A DNA stretch of 64,000 nucleotides from Exiguobacterium sp. s48 (GTDB lineage: Bacteria > Bacillota > Bacilli > Exiguobacteriales > Exiguobacteriaceae): assembly GCF_018617395.1 (NCBI RefSeq), contig NZ_JACSKC010000001.1:1240001-1304000 (forward strand). Reading direction: 5' to 3'. A program made the translations under genes and the position numbers. The notes beneath the pieces are model-generated. The model searched no databases and was not told the origin of the DNA. It saw nothing but the letters and a program-made list of their open reading frames with translations. This document shows, in pieces, positions 26,453 through 35,647 of this stretch (position 1 is the first letter of the stretch; the number at the start of each line of letters is the position of its first letter).

Positions 26453-26477
26453 AATCAACATTTCATCGCTCTTTTTT
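26440..26477. terminator. Shared terminator, AI-2E gene and DUF429 gene
   Basis: AAAAGAGCGATGAAAT pairs with ATTTCATCGCTCTTTT around a CAAC loop. It contains the stop of the plus-strand gene and the last codons and stop of the minus-strand gene. Confidence 0.92.
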
Positions 26478-27122
26478 CATTTGAGGTACGGCTACATGCG
26501 GTTCTGTCGTTTCCTTTGGATGGATTGAAAGTCCACTCGTCCCGGCCTCATACGCTGCGACGGCTAAAATACAGGCATCGATGATATCATCCACTTGCAC
26601 GTTGGACATCTTCCATTTCCAAGGGGAACTCTTTGAGTACTTTCGAAGTAACGCGATGCGCTCATCCTGACCCTCAGTCGTTTTTTTTCGATGTTCCGCT
26701 TCTTGACCCATCATGACGGAAAAACAAACTTCCGGATGTGATTCGTAAACGTCGGATGCTTTCACCTGCTGAAACTCACGGATACGAGGAACGAGATTCC
26801 ACGCTTGTTTACTGATCCCTTTGCCAACCAATGCCTGACTTCTTTCGTTCGCTTCCTCATATGTCGCTTCATGCAACACCTCTTGAATCGGTGGAGTGAA
26901 GACGGACGACTTTCGTTGACTGAGTTGACTCCGCATCCACGCATCACACGCTCGACTCGGATGGTCGACTGTCCCTAAATCTTTCGGCATATCCACAAAA
27001 TGCATGGCATCCTCAATCAGCAATTCCTCTAATGACTCCGAAATCGTCAAGCAGAGAGAGATACTATCATAAGTGATTCGTACCCAGCCTCCACGTGCGC
27101 CATCAATTCCTACTCCTACCAT
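26463..27122 (-). CDS. DUF429 family protein (RNase H-like fold)
   Basis: A 219-residue protein with the order of motifs typical for DUF429: GIDGARGGWV at the N-terminus, the acidic DMPKDLG near residue 45, RACDAWMR, SSVFTPP, WNLVPRIREF, YESHPEVCF and DDIIDACILAVAA near the C-terminus. The conserved acids suggest an RNase H-like nuclease active site, but no activity is established for the family. The start, with GGAGG five bases away, lies inside the small membrane protein gene upstream, so translation is coupled. Confidence 0.85.
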   Translation of the reverse strand: MVGVGIDGARGGWVRITYDSISLCLTISESLEELLIEDAMHFVDMPKDLGTVDHPSRACDAWMRSQLSQRKSSVFTPPIQEVLHEATYEEANERSQALVGKGISKQAWNLVPRIREFQQVKASDVYESHPEVCFSVMMGQEAEHRKKTTEGQDERIALLRKYSKSSPWKWKMSNVQVDDIIDACILAVAAYEAGTSGLSIHPKETTEPHVAVPQMKKER

Positions 27123-27267
27123 GTCGTACCTCCTGTAACATCATCAACACGCCAAATACGGCGAGAAATACTGTACTCCCTAACCAAATCCGGTTCGGCC
27201 AAACCGTGTAGCAAAAGCCACACAGAATCGCCAAACCGATTAATATACCTGCTCTTATCGCTCCCAC
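27103..27267 (-). CDS. Small two-helix membrane protein (54 residues)
   Basis: A reading frame too short for usual gene calling fills the gap between pepA and the DUF429 gene. From GTG 27267 it reads VGAIRAGILIGLAILCGF, a polar turn YTVWPNRI, a second helix WLGSTVFLAVFGVLMML and a basic tail VRHGRSRN. It overlaps the pepA stop by 13 bases and the DUF429 start by 20 bases, and the DUF429 ribosome site lies inside it, so all three would be translated in series. No good Shine-Dalgarno precedes the GTG, so translation probably depends on coupling to pepA or on another start. No family is recognised. Confidence 0.55.
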   Translation of the reverse strand: MGAIRAGILIGLAILCGFCYTVWPNRIWLGSTVFLAVFGVLMMLQEVRHGRSRN

Positions 27268-28697
27268 GATTCAATCATCCGTGCGAGTGTCCGAACCATG
27301 ACACCAGTCGGCCCCTTCGGACCGAGGTCATTCGCTGCCGCACGTTCGCTCGTTCCTGCGATATCGAGGTGTAGCCACGGTGTATCGCCGACAAATTCGC
27401 CGACGAACGCGCCGCCGAAAATCATATGTCCGAAACGACCTGGTGAGTTGTTCAAGTCGGCAACTTCCGATTTTCTCACCTTGTCGATAAAGACATCAAA
27501 GTATGGCATCTGCCACACAAGCTCATTCGTTTCGCGACTCGCCGTTTCAAGTGAACGATAGAGCGTATCATCGTTCGTCAGACATCCCGTCACGTCTGTA
27601 CCAAGTGCGACAAGTACACCGCCTGTAAGCGTAGCTACATCGATGATTGCTGTTGGCTCATACGTTTTCGCAAACGTGACCGCATCCGCTAGGACGAGGC
27701 GTCCTTCCGCGTCCGTATTTAACACTTCAATCGTTTTTCCGTTCATGGCCGTGATGACATCATCCGGTTTGAACGCGTCCCCAGAAATCATGTTGTCCGT
27801 CGCTCCAATGACTCCGATCACGTTCCGTTTTGGTCGCGTCAATCCGAGGGTCTCGAACAATCCAAGGACGGTAGCCGCGCCACCCATGTCCCCTTTCATC
27901 CCGACGATGCCATCTTTCGGTTTGATTGAATAGCCGCCCGTGTCGAACGTGACACCCTTTCCGACAACGGCAATCGGAGCTTCTTCCTCTGCCCCACGAT
28001 ACTCGAGTACGATCAATTTGGGTGGAATCGTCGAGCCTTGGTTGACGGCGAGCAATGCGCCCATACCGAGTCCTTCCATCTCTTCTTTTTCAAGAATGCG
28101 GTATTTGAAATCATGACGTTTTGCTAACTCGACTGCATAATCCGCAAGCGTCTCCGCTGTCAAAATATTGGCCGGCATCATCGTCAACGTACGGGCGACA
28201 TTGACCCCTTTCCCGTAGGCGACACCCGTATCGATATCCGTCTGGTCCACGTCACCGAGCAATGTGATCGTCGGTTCTTCGACCGCCTCTTTTGGAGCAG
28301 ACTTATATGTAGGATGTTCATACGTCGCCATTTCATACGCCTCTGTAAACATGCGTGCCGCACCATCCGTAAACGTATGAAGCGCCACAGCAACGTCCTT
28401 CAATCCACGGGTTTTCATTTGTTTCGCGACTTTCCCGAACCAGTTCCGGACGTTCTCGGTCGTGATGTCATTCCGTTGTCCGAGACCGACAAATAAGATA
28501 CGAGTCGTCTCACCTGCGAATGTCGGGAGCACCGTCACTTCTCCTGTTTTCGTGGAGATGTCTCCTGATTGAATAAGCGTTTTGACGCGTCCATTAAACA
28601 ACGCGTCGAGTCCTTCATCGATAGCATCAGCCGCTCCGATCCCGACGACGATTGTCTCGTAAGAATCGGTCCAATTTAATTGCGCAATTTGATACAT
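27255..28697 (-). CDS. pepA: Leucyl (cytosol) aminopeptidase, M17 family
   Basis: A 480-residue two-metal aminopeptidase. The metal and catalytic segments are VGKGVTFDTGGYSIKP near residue 245, the GMKGDMGGA stretch following it and the M17 signature NTDAEGRL near residue 325. The N-terminal 160 residues are the more variable macro-like domain. It removes N-terminal residues from peptides in the cytoplasm. AAGGGAAGTGG precedes the ATG. Downstream, the small membrane protein and DUF429 genes overlap in series. A divergent ptsI gene lies 325 bases upstream. Confidence 0.95.
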   Translation of the reverse strand: MYQIAQLNWTDSYETIVVGIGAADAIDEGLDALFNGRVKTLIQSGDISTKTGEVTVLPTFAGETTRILFVGLGQRNDITTENVRNWFGKVAKQMKTRGLKDVAVALHTFTDGAARMFTEAYEMATYEHPTYKSAPKEAVEEPTITLLGDVDQTDIDTGVAYGKGVNVARTLTMMPANILTAETLADYAVELAKRHDFKYRILEKEEMEGLGMGALLAVNQGSTIPPKLIVLEYRGAEEEAPIAVVGKGVTFDTGGYSIKPKDGIVGMKGDMGGAATVLGLFETLGLTRPKRNVIGVIGATDNMISGDAFKPDDVITAMNGKTIEVLNTDAEGRLVLADAVTFAKTYEPTAIIDVATLTGGVLVALGTDVTGCLTNDDTLYRSLETASRETNELVWQMPYFDVFIDKVRKSEVADLNNSPGRFGHMIFGGAFVGEFVGDTPWLHLDIAGTSERAAANDLGPKGPTGVMVRTLARMIESWER

Positions 28698-28821
28698 ATT
28701 GCCACTTCCCTTCTATATATATGGTAAGCATAACGAACTTCTCCAAAATAATGAAATAGTATGCGTAAGAGTCAAGAAATCTTCGAATTCATGGGCTATC
28801 TCCTCGTTGTGACGTTGTTTT

Positions 28822-28850
28822 ATTTTATGATAGGATAAGAAAGTACGCAA
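28822..28850 (-). promoter_or_regulatory. Candidate pepA promoter
   Basis: TTGCGT, a 17-base spacer and TAAAAT on the minus strand, about 120 bases upstream of pepA. The implied leader of roughly 120 bases holds only a seven-codon open frame. Confidence 0.5.
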
Positions 28851-28854
28851 TCGG

Positions 28855-28879
28855 GCTTCTCTTCATCGTGAAGTGAGGC
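28855..28879. other. Stable hairpin in the pepA-ptsI intergenic region
   Basis: GCTTCTCTTCA and TGAAGTGAGGC pair with one mismatch around a TCG loop. There is no T run on either side, so it is not an ordinary terminator. It lies between the divergent pepA and ptsI promoters. Apart from this and the promoters, 28698-29022 shows no coding sequence. Confidence 0.4.
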
Positions 28880-28943
28880 CAATTTGACTGGTCGAGGCTT
28901 CCCCTAGTCGTAGACCGTTGCTACTTTAACTTTCTTCGTTCTC

Positions 28944-28969
28944 GTTAGTTCTTTTTTCTTTTCGGGTAT
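28944..28969 (+). promoter_or_regulatory. SigB-like promoter of ptsI
   Basis: GTTAGT, a 14-base spacer and GGGTAT, giving a start about 45 bases before ptsI. Geometry is the same as at 4071-4096. Confidence 0.4.
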
Positions 28970-29022
28970 GAAGTAACGAGGCAGGAAAGTACACTATTTC
29001 TTTGAAAAGAGGGACTACGCTT

Positions 29023-30741
29023 ATGTCACACATTAAAGGTATTGGTGCATCTGCAGGGATTGCAGTTGCAAAAGCATTCGTCATGGAGACACCTTCATTC
29101 GATATCCCATCACACAAGATTGAAGATGTCGCTGCAGAAAAAGCACGCTTCCAAGATGCAATCGCACAATCAAAAACGGAGCTAGAACAAATCCGCGAGC
29201 ACACGCTTCGTGAACTCGGACCAGACAAGGCCGAGATTTTCTCAGCTCACCTTTTAATCGTTGAGGACCCAGAAATCGTATCGCAAGTGAACGATAAAAT
29301 TGAAAGCGAAAACATGAACGCCGCGAAGGCGCTTGACGAAGTTGCCCAAACGATGATCATGATTTTCGAATCGATGGACAATGAGTACATGCGTGAACGT
29401 GCAGCTGACGTTCGTGACGTCACAAAACGTGTCATGGCACACATTCTCGGAGTGACATTCGTGACACCTGCATCAATCTCAGAAGAAGTCATCATCATCG
29501 CCGAAGACTTGACGCCTTCAGACACGGCACAACTTAACCGTAAATACGTCAAAGGGTTCGCGACAAACATCGGTGGACGTACATCACACTCCGCCATCAT
29601 GTCACGTTCACTCGAAATTCCAGCGGTCGTTGGTACGAAAGTGGCCCTTGAAGAAATCAAAAACGGTGACCTCGTCATCATCGACGGTACGGAAGGTGAC
29701 GTGTTCGTCAACCCTTCTGAAGACCTCGTCAAAGAGTACGAAGGGAAACGTGCTGATTTCGAAGCTTACAAAGAAGAGTTGAAGCAACTCGTCAACGAAG
29801 AGTCTGTCACTGCTGACGGTCACAAAGTGAAGCTTGCAGCGAACATCGGAACGCCAAACGACTTAGATGGCGTCTTGAAAAACGGTTCAGATGCAATCGG
29901 TCTTTATCGTACAGAATTCTTGTACATGGACTCTGAAACATTCCCGACTGAAGAAGAGCAGTACACAGCATACAAAACGGTTCTTGAAGGTATGGAAGGC
30001 AAGCAAGTCGTCATCCGTACACTCGATATCGGTGGCGACAAAGAATTGTCTTACCTCGACCTCCCGAAAGAGATGAACCCGTTCCTCGGCTATCGTGCGA
30101 TTCGTCTTTGCCTCGAGGAAACAGACTTGTTCCGCACGCAACTTCGTGCCCTTCTCCGTGCATCTGCTCACGGAAACCTCGCGATCATGTTCCCAATGAT
30201 TGCGACACTTGAAGAGTTCCGCGCAGCGAAAGCCCTTCTTCTCGAAGAAGAAGCGAAGTTGAAAGAAGAAGGAATCGAAGTCGGTCAATATGAAACAGGG
30301 ATGATGGTTGAAATTCCATCTACAGCTGTCATGGCGAAACAATTCGCAAAAGAAGTCGACTTCTTCTCAGTCGGTACAAACGACTTGATTCAATACACGA
30401 TGGCGGCTGACCGGATGAACGAAAAAGTATCTTACTTGTACCAACCGTTCAACCCTGCCATCTTGAACCTGCTCCATAACGTCATCACAGAAGCACACAA
30501 AGCTGGCAAATGGGTCGGCATGTGTGGAGAGATGGCTGGAGAAGAGCTCGCGATTCCAATCCTTCTCGGCCTTGGACTCGATGAATTCTCGATGTCCGCT
30601 TCAAGCGTCCTTCGTGCACGTAGCCTCGTGAAGCGCTTGACGAAGACGGAAACAGAAGCAATCGTCAATGAAGTCCTCAACATGGACACAGCAGAAGATG
30701 TCGTGAACTTCCTTAGCGAAAAGTTCGACATCAAAAAATAA
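29023..30741 (+). CDS. ptsI: Phosphoenolpyruvate-protein phosphotransferase (Enzyme I)
   Basis: A 572-residue Enzyme I that passes phosphate from PEP to HPr. The phosphorylated histidine is H189 in [12 protein letters not shown]; the PEP-binding C-terminal TIM barrel includes [35 protein letters not shown] and the catalytic GMCGEMAG. Codon use is highly biased, consistent with strong expression. ATG 29023 is set by AGAGGG nine bases upstream and matches the usual [10 protein letters not shown] start. Unlike most Bacillales there is no ptsH directly upstream. The two glucose-type permeases downstream would be its clients. Confidence 0.97.
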   Translation: MSHIKGIGASAGIAVAKAFVMETPSFDIPSHKIEDVAAEKARFQDAIAQSKTELEQIREHTLRELGPDKAEIFSAHLLIVEDPEIVSQVNDKIESENMNAAKALDEVAQTMIMIFESMDNEYMRERAADVRDVTKRVMAHILGVTFVTPASISEEVIIIAEDLTPSDTAQLNRKYVKGFATNIGGRTSHSAIMSRSLEIPAVVGTKVALEEIKNGDLVIIDGTEGDVFVNPSEDLVKEYEGKRADFEAYKEELKQLVNEESVTADGHKVKLAANIGTPNDLDGVLKNGSDAIGLYRTEFLYMDSETFPTEEEQYTAYKTVLEGMEGKQVVIRTLDIGGDKELSYLDLPKEMNPFLGYRAIRLCLEETDLFRTQLRALLRASAHGNLAIMFPMIATLEEFRAAKALLLEEEAKLKEEGIEVGQYETGMMVEIPSTAVMAKQFAKEVDFFSVGTNDLIQYTMAADRMNEKVSYLYQPFNPAILNLLHNVITEAHKAGKWVGMCGEMAGEELAIPILLGLGLDEFSMSASSVLRARSLVKRLTKTETEAIVNEVLNMDTAEDVVNFLSEKFDIKK

Positions 30742-30747
30742 CGTCAA

Positions 30748-30780
30748 AAATCCTTCTCTCAAGCGAGAGAAGGATTTTTT
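30748..30780. terminator. ptsI terminator
   Basis: Stem AATCCTTCTCTC / GAGAGAAGGATT, AAGC loop, six T; A run upstream makes it work in both directions. Confidence 0.93.
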
Positions 30781-30790
30781 GCGTACTTGA

Positions 30791-31624
30791 TTAAAAATCA
30801 AAATCGTCCGGATCCGGTCCGACACGTTTATGCTCGTCGAGTGCATCGATTCGTTCCATTTGTTCTAGACTCAACTCAAAATCGAATACGCTGAAGTTCT
30901 CTTCGATTCGATGTGGTTTGATCGATTTTGGAATGATGACCCACCCCGTCTGAAGATGCCACCGTAACATCACTTGAGCGACGGAACGATTAACTTCTTT
31001 CGAGACCTCTACTAAAGTCTGCTCTTCGAACAGCCCACCTTGCATGAGCGGTGCCCAAGCGACCGGTACGATGCCGTGCTCAGTCATATACGATGCTAAT
31101 TCGGTTTGACGAAGCAACGGATGCCGCTCGACTTGGTTCACGGCTGGAACGAGTTCACTGTTTGCAGCCAATGTCTCCAGGTGATGAATCTGGAAGTTAC
31201 TCACTCCGACCGCTCCGACACGTCCCTCTCGATACAACGTTTCAAGCGCACGCCAAGAGTCGACAATTTTGTCTTCTACCGGCCAATGTATCAAGTACAA
31301 ATCCAATTGATCTAATCCAAGACGAACGAGCGACGCCTCATAGGCGGCGATAGCGGCGTCGTAACCTTGATCGGCGTTCCATAGCTTCGATGTGATGAAT
31401 AGATCGTCCCGGGAAATATTCGCCATCTCCATTCCTTTTCGAATTCCGATTCCGACACCTTCCTCGTTCTCATAAACAGCTGCCGTATCGATGTGGCGGT
31501 ATCCTTGACGAATCGCTTCCACGACGGCATCGATGACCGTATCTCCGTCCTCTACTTTAAAGACGCCAAGTCCGATGGTAGGAATGGCTTTCTGACCGTG
31601 ATTCAACTCTATAGATTGTTTCAT
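30791..31624 (-). CDS. Aldo/keto reductase
   Basis: A 277-residue NADPH-dependent aldo/keto reductase. The catalytic tetrad is in place: Asp and Tyr in HIDTAAVYENEE, Lys in ITSKLW and His in LIHWP; IIPKSIKPHRIEEN binds the NADPH phosphate. It resembles B. subtilis YvgN/YtbE, which detoxify methylglyoxal and other aldehydes; the real substrate is unknown. AGAAGGGG lies before the ATG. The gene is convergent with ptsI, sharing its terminator region. Confidence 0.92.
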   Translation of the reverse strand: MKQSIELNHGQKAIPTIGLGVFKVEDGDTVIDAVVEAIRQGYRHIDTAAVYENEEGVGIGIRKGMEMANISRDDLFITSKLWNADQGYDAAIAAYEASLVRLGLDQLDLYLIHWPVEDKIVDSWRALETLYREGRVGAVGVSNFQIHHLETLAANSELVPAVNQVERHPLLRQTELASYMTEHGIVPVAWAPLMQGGLFEEQTLVEVSKEVNRSVAQVMLRWHLQTGWVIIPKSIKPHRIEENFSVFDFELSLEQMERIDALDEHKRVGPDPDDFDF

Positions 31625-31708
31625 TTGTACCCCTTCTTTCGTGAGAATTCTTCTTCACTATAATCGGGATTCTCACTTTCCGGAATAGGGCACATTGAAG
31701 TAACTACA

Positions 31709-31737
31709 CAAAAAAACCGCTCCTTTGTCAGGAGCGG
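31709..31737 (-). terminator. Terminator of the EIICBA gene
   Basis: Minus-strand stem CCGCTCCT / AGGAGCGG and seven T, starting 14 bases past the stop. Confidence 0.92.
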
Positions 31738-31750
31738 CGTAATACGGTGT

Positions 31751-33793
31751 TTATTCTGGTCCTCTGTCATCGGCTCTAAAATCGAGCGCTTCCCCTGCCA
31801 CAACCGTCTCACCGAACGGTACGACGACGACTTTTCCGTCTCCGTTCGTCCAAATGATCGGTGTGATCAGTGACGGCACTTTATCTCGAATCGCACTGAG
31901 GTCAACTTCGAGAAGGACGTCTCCCGCTTCGACCCGGGCGCCTTCTTCGACTTTTGCCGTAAATCCTTCCCCTTTTAAATTGACCGTATCGAGACCGACG
32001 TGAATCAATAGTTCTCGTCCATCGTCAGCTAAGATACCGATTGCATGTTTCGTCGGGAAGAATGTCGTGATTTGACCCGTCACCGGCGAAACGACCTGAC
32101 CGGAGCTCGGTTCAATGGCAAATCCTTCACCCATCATGCGACCGGAGAAGACTTGGTCCGGTACTTCATCGAGTGAGAGCAACACGCCTGACATCGGGGC
32201 CAAGAAGCGATGGTCGGCTTGTTCAGCCGCCTCCGGTGTGATGACGGCCTTCTCTACTTTTTCTTTTGGTTTATATTCGCCACCTTCAATGATAGTCGCG
32301 ATTTGCGATTTGAGCGTATCGGATTTTGGTCCGAAGATGGCTTGAATGTTATCGCCCACTTCCAAGACTCCGGCGGCACCTAGATCTTTCAGAAGATCTT
32401 TGTCGACTTGTTTCACATCATTGACTGTGACACGAAGACGCGTAATACATGCATCCAAGTGTTTGATGTTTTCAGGTCCACCGAGTCCGACAAGTACCTC
32501 ATAAGGTAAGTCGTCTCCGATACCGGCTCGATCCGCTTTCGCCCCTGTTTGAACATCTCGACCCGGAATTTTCAGGTCAAACTTCGTAATGGCAAAACGG
32601 AACCCGAAGTAATAGATGACCGCAAAGACGAGACCGACCGGGATGACGAGCCACCATGCCGTTCGGTTCGGTAAGACACCGAATAACAGATAGTCAATGA
32701 GACCACCAGAGAACGTCATCCCAATCTTGACGTTGAGTAAATGCATCGTCATGAAGGAGAGGCCGGCAAAGACGGCGTGAATCCCGAAGAGAAGTGGTGC
32801 GACGAAGACGAATGAAAATTCAACCGGTTCGGTAATCCCTGTCAAGAACGACGTAAGAGCTGCCGAGAAGTAGAGACCTTCGACGTCTTTCCGACGTTCT
32901 TTCGGAACCGTGTGGAACATGGCGAGACAGGCAGCCGGTAGTCCGAACATCATGAATGGGAATTTCCCGGTCATATATGTCCCGGCTGTGAATTCGACAC
33001 CGTCACGAAGTTGTGCGAAGAAGATCCGCTGGTCCCCTTGCACGAGATCTCCCGCTTTGTTCGTATACTCCCCAAATTGGAACCAAAACGGAGAATACCA
33101 AATATGGTGAAGACCGAACGGAATCAAGGAACGCTCTACCAATCCAAAGATAAATGCTGATAACGCAACGTTTGCCTCAATGACCGTACTTGAGAATGTA
33201 TTGATGGCATTCCCAATCGGTGGCCATATATACGCGAGTGCAATCCCGAGAATCAAACTGAACGCGGCCGTCGCAATCGGGACGAACCGTTTTCCTGCAA
33301 AGAACCCTAAGAAATCTGGCAACTTGATGTTGAAATACTTGTTGTACGCATACGCTGCAACAAGACCTGCGATAATACCCCCGAATACCCCCATTTGGAG
33401 TGTCGGAATACCAAGAACGGTTGCATACTGCGGGTCACCTTGAGCGATTTCCGCGGTAATCCCATTCCACGTGCTGATGACTTTGTTCATGATCAAATAA
33501 CCGACAATGGCTGCAAGACCTGCAACCCCATCCCCGTTCGCTAGGCCGATTGCGACCCCGACAGCGAACAGCAAACCTAAGTTTGCGAAGACGATGTCCC
33601 CGGCATCCGTCATGACTTGCCAAATCAGGACAAGTGAGTCATTTGCCAGAAACGGGAGTAAATCAACGAGGTCCGGGTTTTGAAATGCGGTACCAAACGC
33701 CAAGAGAAGACCGGCTGCCGGTAAGATCGCAACCGGAAGCATGAGTGCTTTCCCGACCCGTTGTAAAACACCAAACACTTTCTTCCACATCAT
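31751..33793 (-). CDS. ptsG: PTS glucose-type permease EIICBA
   Basis: A 680-residue membrane sugar phosphotransferase. The EIIC channel (about 1-390, ten or so helices, with [14 protein letters not shown] and GITEPVEFSF) binds the sugar. EIIB (about 425-505) has its phosphocysteine in [15 protein letters not shown] (about 535-680) carries its phosphohistidine in LLIHVGLDTV. The glucose/N-acetylglucosamine superfamily is clear; exact sugar is inferred. The gene follows a shorter paralogue (EIICB) on the same strand, separated by a terminator with a UUCG loop. It has no RAT element of its own. Confidence 0.93.
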   Translation of the reverse strand: MMWKKVFGVLQRVGKALMLPVAILPAAGLLLAFGTAFQNPDLVDLLPFLANDSLVLIWQVMTDAGDIVFANLGLLFAVGVAIGLANGDGVAGLAAIVGYLIMNKVISTWNGITAEIAQGDPQYATVLGIPTLQMGVFGGIIAGLVAAYAYNKYFNIKLPDFLGFFAGKRFVPIATAAFSLILGIALAYIWPPIGNAINTFSSTVIEANVALSAFIFGLVERSLIPFGLHHIWYSPFWFQFGEYTNKAGDLVQGDQRIFFAQLRDGVEFTAGTYMTGKFPFMMFGLPAACLAMFHTVPKERRKDVEGLYFSAALTSFLTGITEPVEFSFVFVAPLLFGIHAVFAGLSFMTMHLLNVKIGMTFSGGLIDYLLFGVLPNRTAWWLVIPVGLVFAVIYYFGFRFAITKFDLKIPGRDVQTGAKADRAGIGDDLPYEVLVGLGGPENIKHLDACITRLRVTVNDVKQVDKDLLKDLGAAGVLEVGDNIQAIFGPKSDTLKSQIATIIEGGEYKPKEKVEKAVITPEAAEQADHRFLAPMSGVLLSLDEVPDQVFSGRMMGEGFAIEPSSGQVVSPVTGQITTFFPTKHAIGILADDGRELLIHVGLDTVNLKGEGFTAKVEEGARVEAGDVLLEVDLSAIRDKVPSLITPIIWTNGDGKVVVVPFGETVVAGEALDFRADDRGPE

Positions 33794-33860
33794 GGTTCCC
33801 TCCTTTGTCAGAATACTTACTTTTTCCCTCTAACGTTTGGATGAAACCGTTTCATATAAA

Positions 33861-33889
33861 AAGAAAAGACCAACCCCGAAGGATTGGTC
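33861..33889 (-). terminator. Terminator between the two PTS permease genes
   Basis: Minus-strand GACCAATCC, UUCG tetraloop, GGGTTGGTC, then TTTTCTTTTT. Positioned just past the EIICB stop. Confidence 0.85.
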
Positions 33890-33900
33890 TAGGTCATCAA

Positions 33901-35433
33901 TTAGTTTGCTTTCTTCTCGTTACCTGAAGCGATGACCGCTTGAATTTCTGATTTCAATGCGTCCGAACGTGGTCCGAAGATGGCTTGAATGTTGTTACCA
34001 ACTTCAAGGACACCAGATGCGCCAAGACGTTTCAACTCATCTTTGTTGACTTGGTTCTTATCTTTTACTTCGACACGAAGACGTGTGATACATGCATCGA
34101 GGTGCTTGATGTTTTGTGAGCCACCAAGACCGACGAGGATATCTTGTGCAAGTTCTGAACCAGTAGCTGTTGATTGTTCAACAACCTCATCTTCACGACC
34201 TGGTGTTTTGAGGTTGAATTTGCGGATAACGAAACGGAATCCGAAGTAGTAAACAACTGCGAACACGAGACCGACTGGAATGACGAGCCACCAAGCCGTA
34301 CGACCTGGAAGAACACCGAAGAGCAAGAAGTCGATCAAACCACCAGAGAACGTCATCCCGATCTTAACGTTCAAGAGGTGCATCGTCATGAACGAAAGAC
34401 CCGCGAATACTGCGTGTACTGCGAAGAGAAGTGGTGCGACGAACAAGAATGAGAACTCGATTGGTTCTGTGATACCAGTCAAGAACGATGTAAGGGCAGC
34501 AGAAGCCAAGAGACCACCGACAACCGCTTTACGCTCAGGACGTGCTTCATGGTACATTGCGAGTGCTGCTGCAGGAAGACCGAACATCATGAATGGGAAT
34601 TTACCAGTCATGAACGTACCTGCTGTCAATTCAGCGCCATCACGAATTTGTGCGAAGAAGATCGCTTGGTCACCACGAACGACGTTACCCGCTGCATCTG
34701 TGTATGAACCGAATTCAAACCAGAATGGTGAATAGAAGATGTGGTGAAGACCGAACGGAATCAATGAACGTTCGATTAATCCGAAGACAAATGCTGCCAA
34801 CGTACGGTTTTCATTCAACATGAAGTTAGAGAATGAGTTCAATCCGTGTTGAACTGGTGGCCAGATCAAGAGCATAACCAAACCAGCAACGACAGCTGCT
34901 ACTGCTGTTACGATTGGAACGAAACGTTTACCAGCGAAGAAGCCAAGGAACTGTGGCAATTCAATATTGAAGTACTTGTTATAGGCCCATGCGGCGATGA
35001 GACCCATGATGATCCCTCCGAATACCCCTGTTTGGAGTGTTGGGATACCGAGTACGTTCGCGTATGCTGGGTCACCTTGAGCCAACACATCAGGTGTGAG
35101 TTCGAGCCAAACACCCATAACTTTGTTCATGATCAAGAATCCAACGATTGCGGCAAGTCCGGCAACCCCGTCACCAGCTAAACCGATGGCGACACCGACT
35201 GCGAACAAGAGCGCCAAGTTCGAGAAGATGATTCCACCTGCTTGCTCCATCAATTGAGCGAATTTCACAACGCCTTCGTTTGTTAACCAACCAGCGCGTG
35301 ATGTAAGTTGTGGGTTTTGCATTGCGTTACCGAATGCAAGAAGAAGACCGGCTGCCGGCAAGATTGCAACTGGAAGCATAAGTGCTTTACCGACTTTTTG
35401 AAGAACACCAAAAATCTGCTTAAACATCAACAT
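33901..35433 (-). CDS. PTS glucose-type permease EIICB
   Basis: A 510-residue paralogue of the adjacent EIICBA, ending after the EIIB domain. The EIIC part has the same landmarks ([24 protein letters not shown]) and EIIB has the phosphocysteine in [11 protein letters not shown]. It lacks EIIA and must borrow one, most simply from the EIICBA protein downstream. GGAGG sets the start. Its leader carries a GlcT-type RAT/terminator and a cre-like site, and glcT lies directly upstream, so sugar-dependent antitermination and catabolite control are expected. Codon bias is stronger than in its neighbour, suggesting it is the major permease. Confidence 0.93.
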   Translation of the reverse strand: MLMFKQIFGVLQKVGKALMLPVAILPAAGLLLAFGNAMQNPQLTSRAGWLTNEGVVKFAQLMEQAGGIIFSNLALLFAVGVAIGLAGDGVAGLAAIVGFLIMNKVMGVWLELTPDVLAQGDPAYANVLGIPTLQTGVFGGIIMGLIAAWAYNKYFNIELPQFLGFFAGKRFVPIVTAVAAVVAGLVMLLIWPPVQHGLNSFSNFMLNENRTLAAFVFGLIERSLIPFGLHHIFYSPFWFEFGSYTDAAGNVVRGDQAIFFAQIRDGAELTAGTFMTGKFPFMMFGLPAAALAMYHEARPERKAVVGGLLASAALTSFLTGITEPIEFSFLFVAPLLFAVHAVFAGLSFMTMHLLNVKIGMTFSGGLIDFLLFGVLPGRTAWWLVIPVGLVFAVVYYFGFRFVIRKFNLKTPGREDEVVEQSTATGSELAQDILVGLGGSQNIKHLDACITRLRVEVKDKNQVNKDELKRLGASGVLEVGNNIQAIFGPRSDALKSEIQAVIASGNEKKAN

Positions 35434-35498
35434 TTCCTCCTTTTTTTAAGTACGTATAAACAATATGATAGCGATGTAGATGTCAGACAACCGACGTA

Positions 35499-35512
35499 TC
35501 TAAACGTTTTCA
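35499..35512 (-). promoter_or_regulatory. cre-like site in the EIICB leader
   Basis: TGAAAACGTTTAGA on the minus strand matches 13 of 14 positions of the CcpA consensus. It lies downstream of the RAT terminator, within the transcribed leader, so it would act as a roadblock. Confidence 0.5.
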
Positions 35513-35525
35513 TAAATCACGTTTA

Positions 35526-35626
35526 TAAAAACAGAAAAGGCATGAATAAGGATAGAACGTAGACCTCTCCCAAAGAGAAATCACATAACGTTCCACTCCT
35601 TACTCATGCCTGATCGAATCAGTAAC
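35526..35626 (-). promoter_or_regulatory. RAT antiterminator and terminator (GlcT target)
   Basis: The RAT (35600-35626, minus strand) begins GTTACTGATTCGATCAGGC, closely like the B. subtilis ptsG RAT. Its 3' half is also the first strand of a very long terminator stem: GGCATGAGTAAGG..GGAACG pairs with CGTTC..CCTTATTCATGCC, followed by a T-rich tract near 35526-35536. The two structures exclude each other, the standard GlcT switch. Confidence 0.93.
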
Positions 35627-35647
35627 ACGTAAGACACGTGGTATCAT

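Noticed and set aside
29247-30342. Long minus-strand frames (161 and 151 residues) opposite ptsI
   Set aside because: They lie fully inside ptsI, have serine/arginine/phenylalanine-rich composition typical of the antisense of biased codons, and lack ribosome sites.
33846-33858. Palindrome TGAAACCGTTTCA before the EIICBA gene as a cre site
   Set aside because: It is one base short of the cre spacing; aligning the central CG leaves three mismatches. It may still bind something but cannot be called a cre.
34280-34735. Plus-strand frame of 151 residues opposite the EIICB gene
   Set aside because: Complete overlap with a highly conserved membrane protein gene and composition typical of an antisense shadow.
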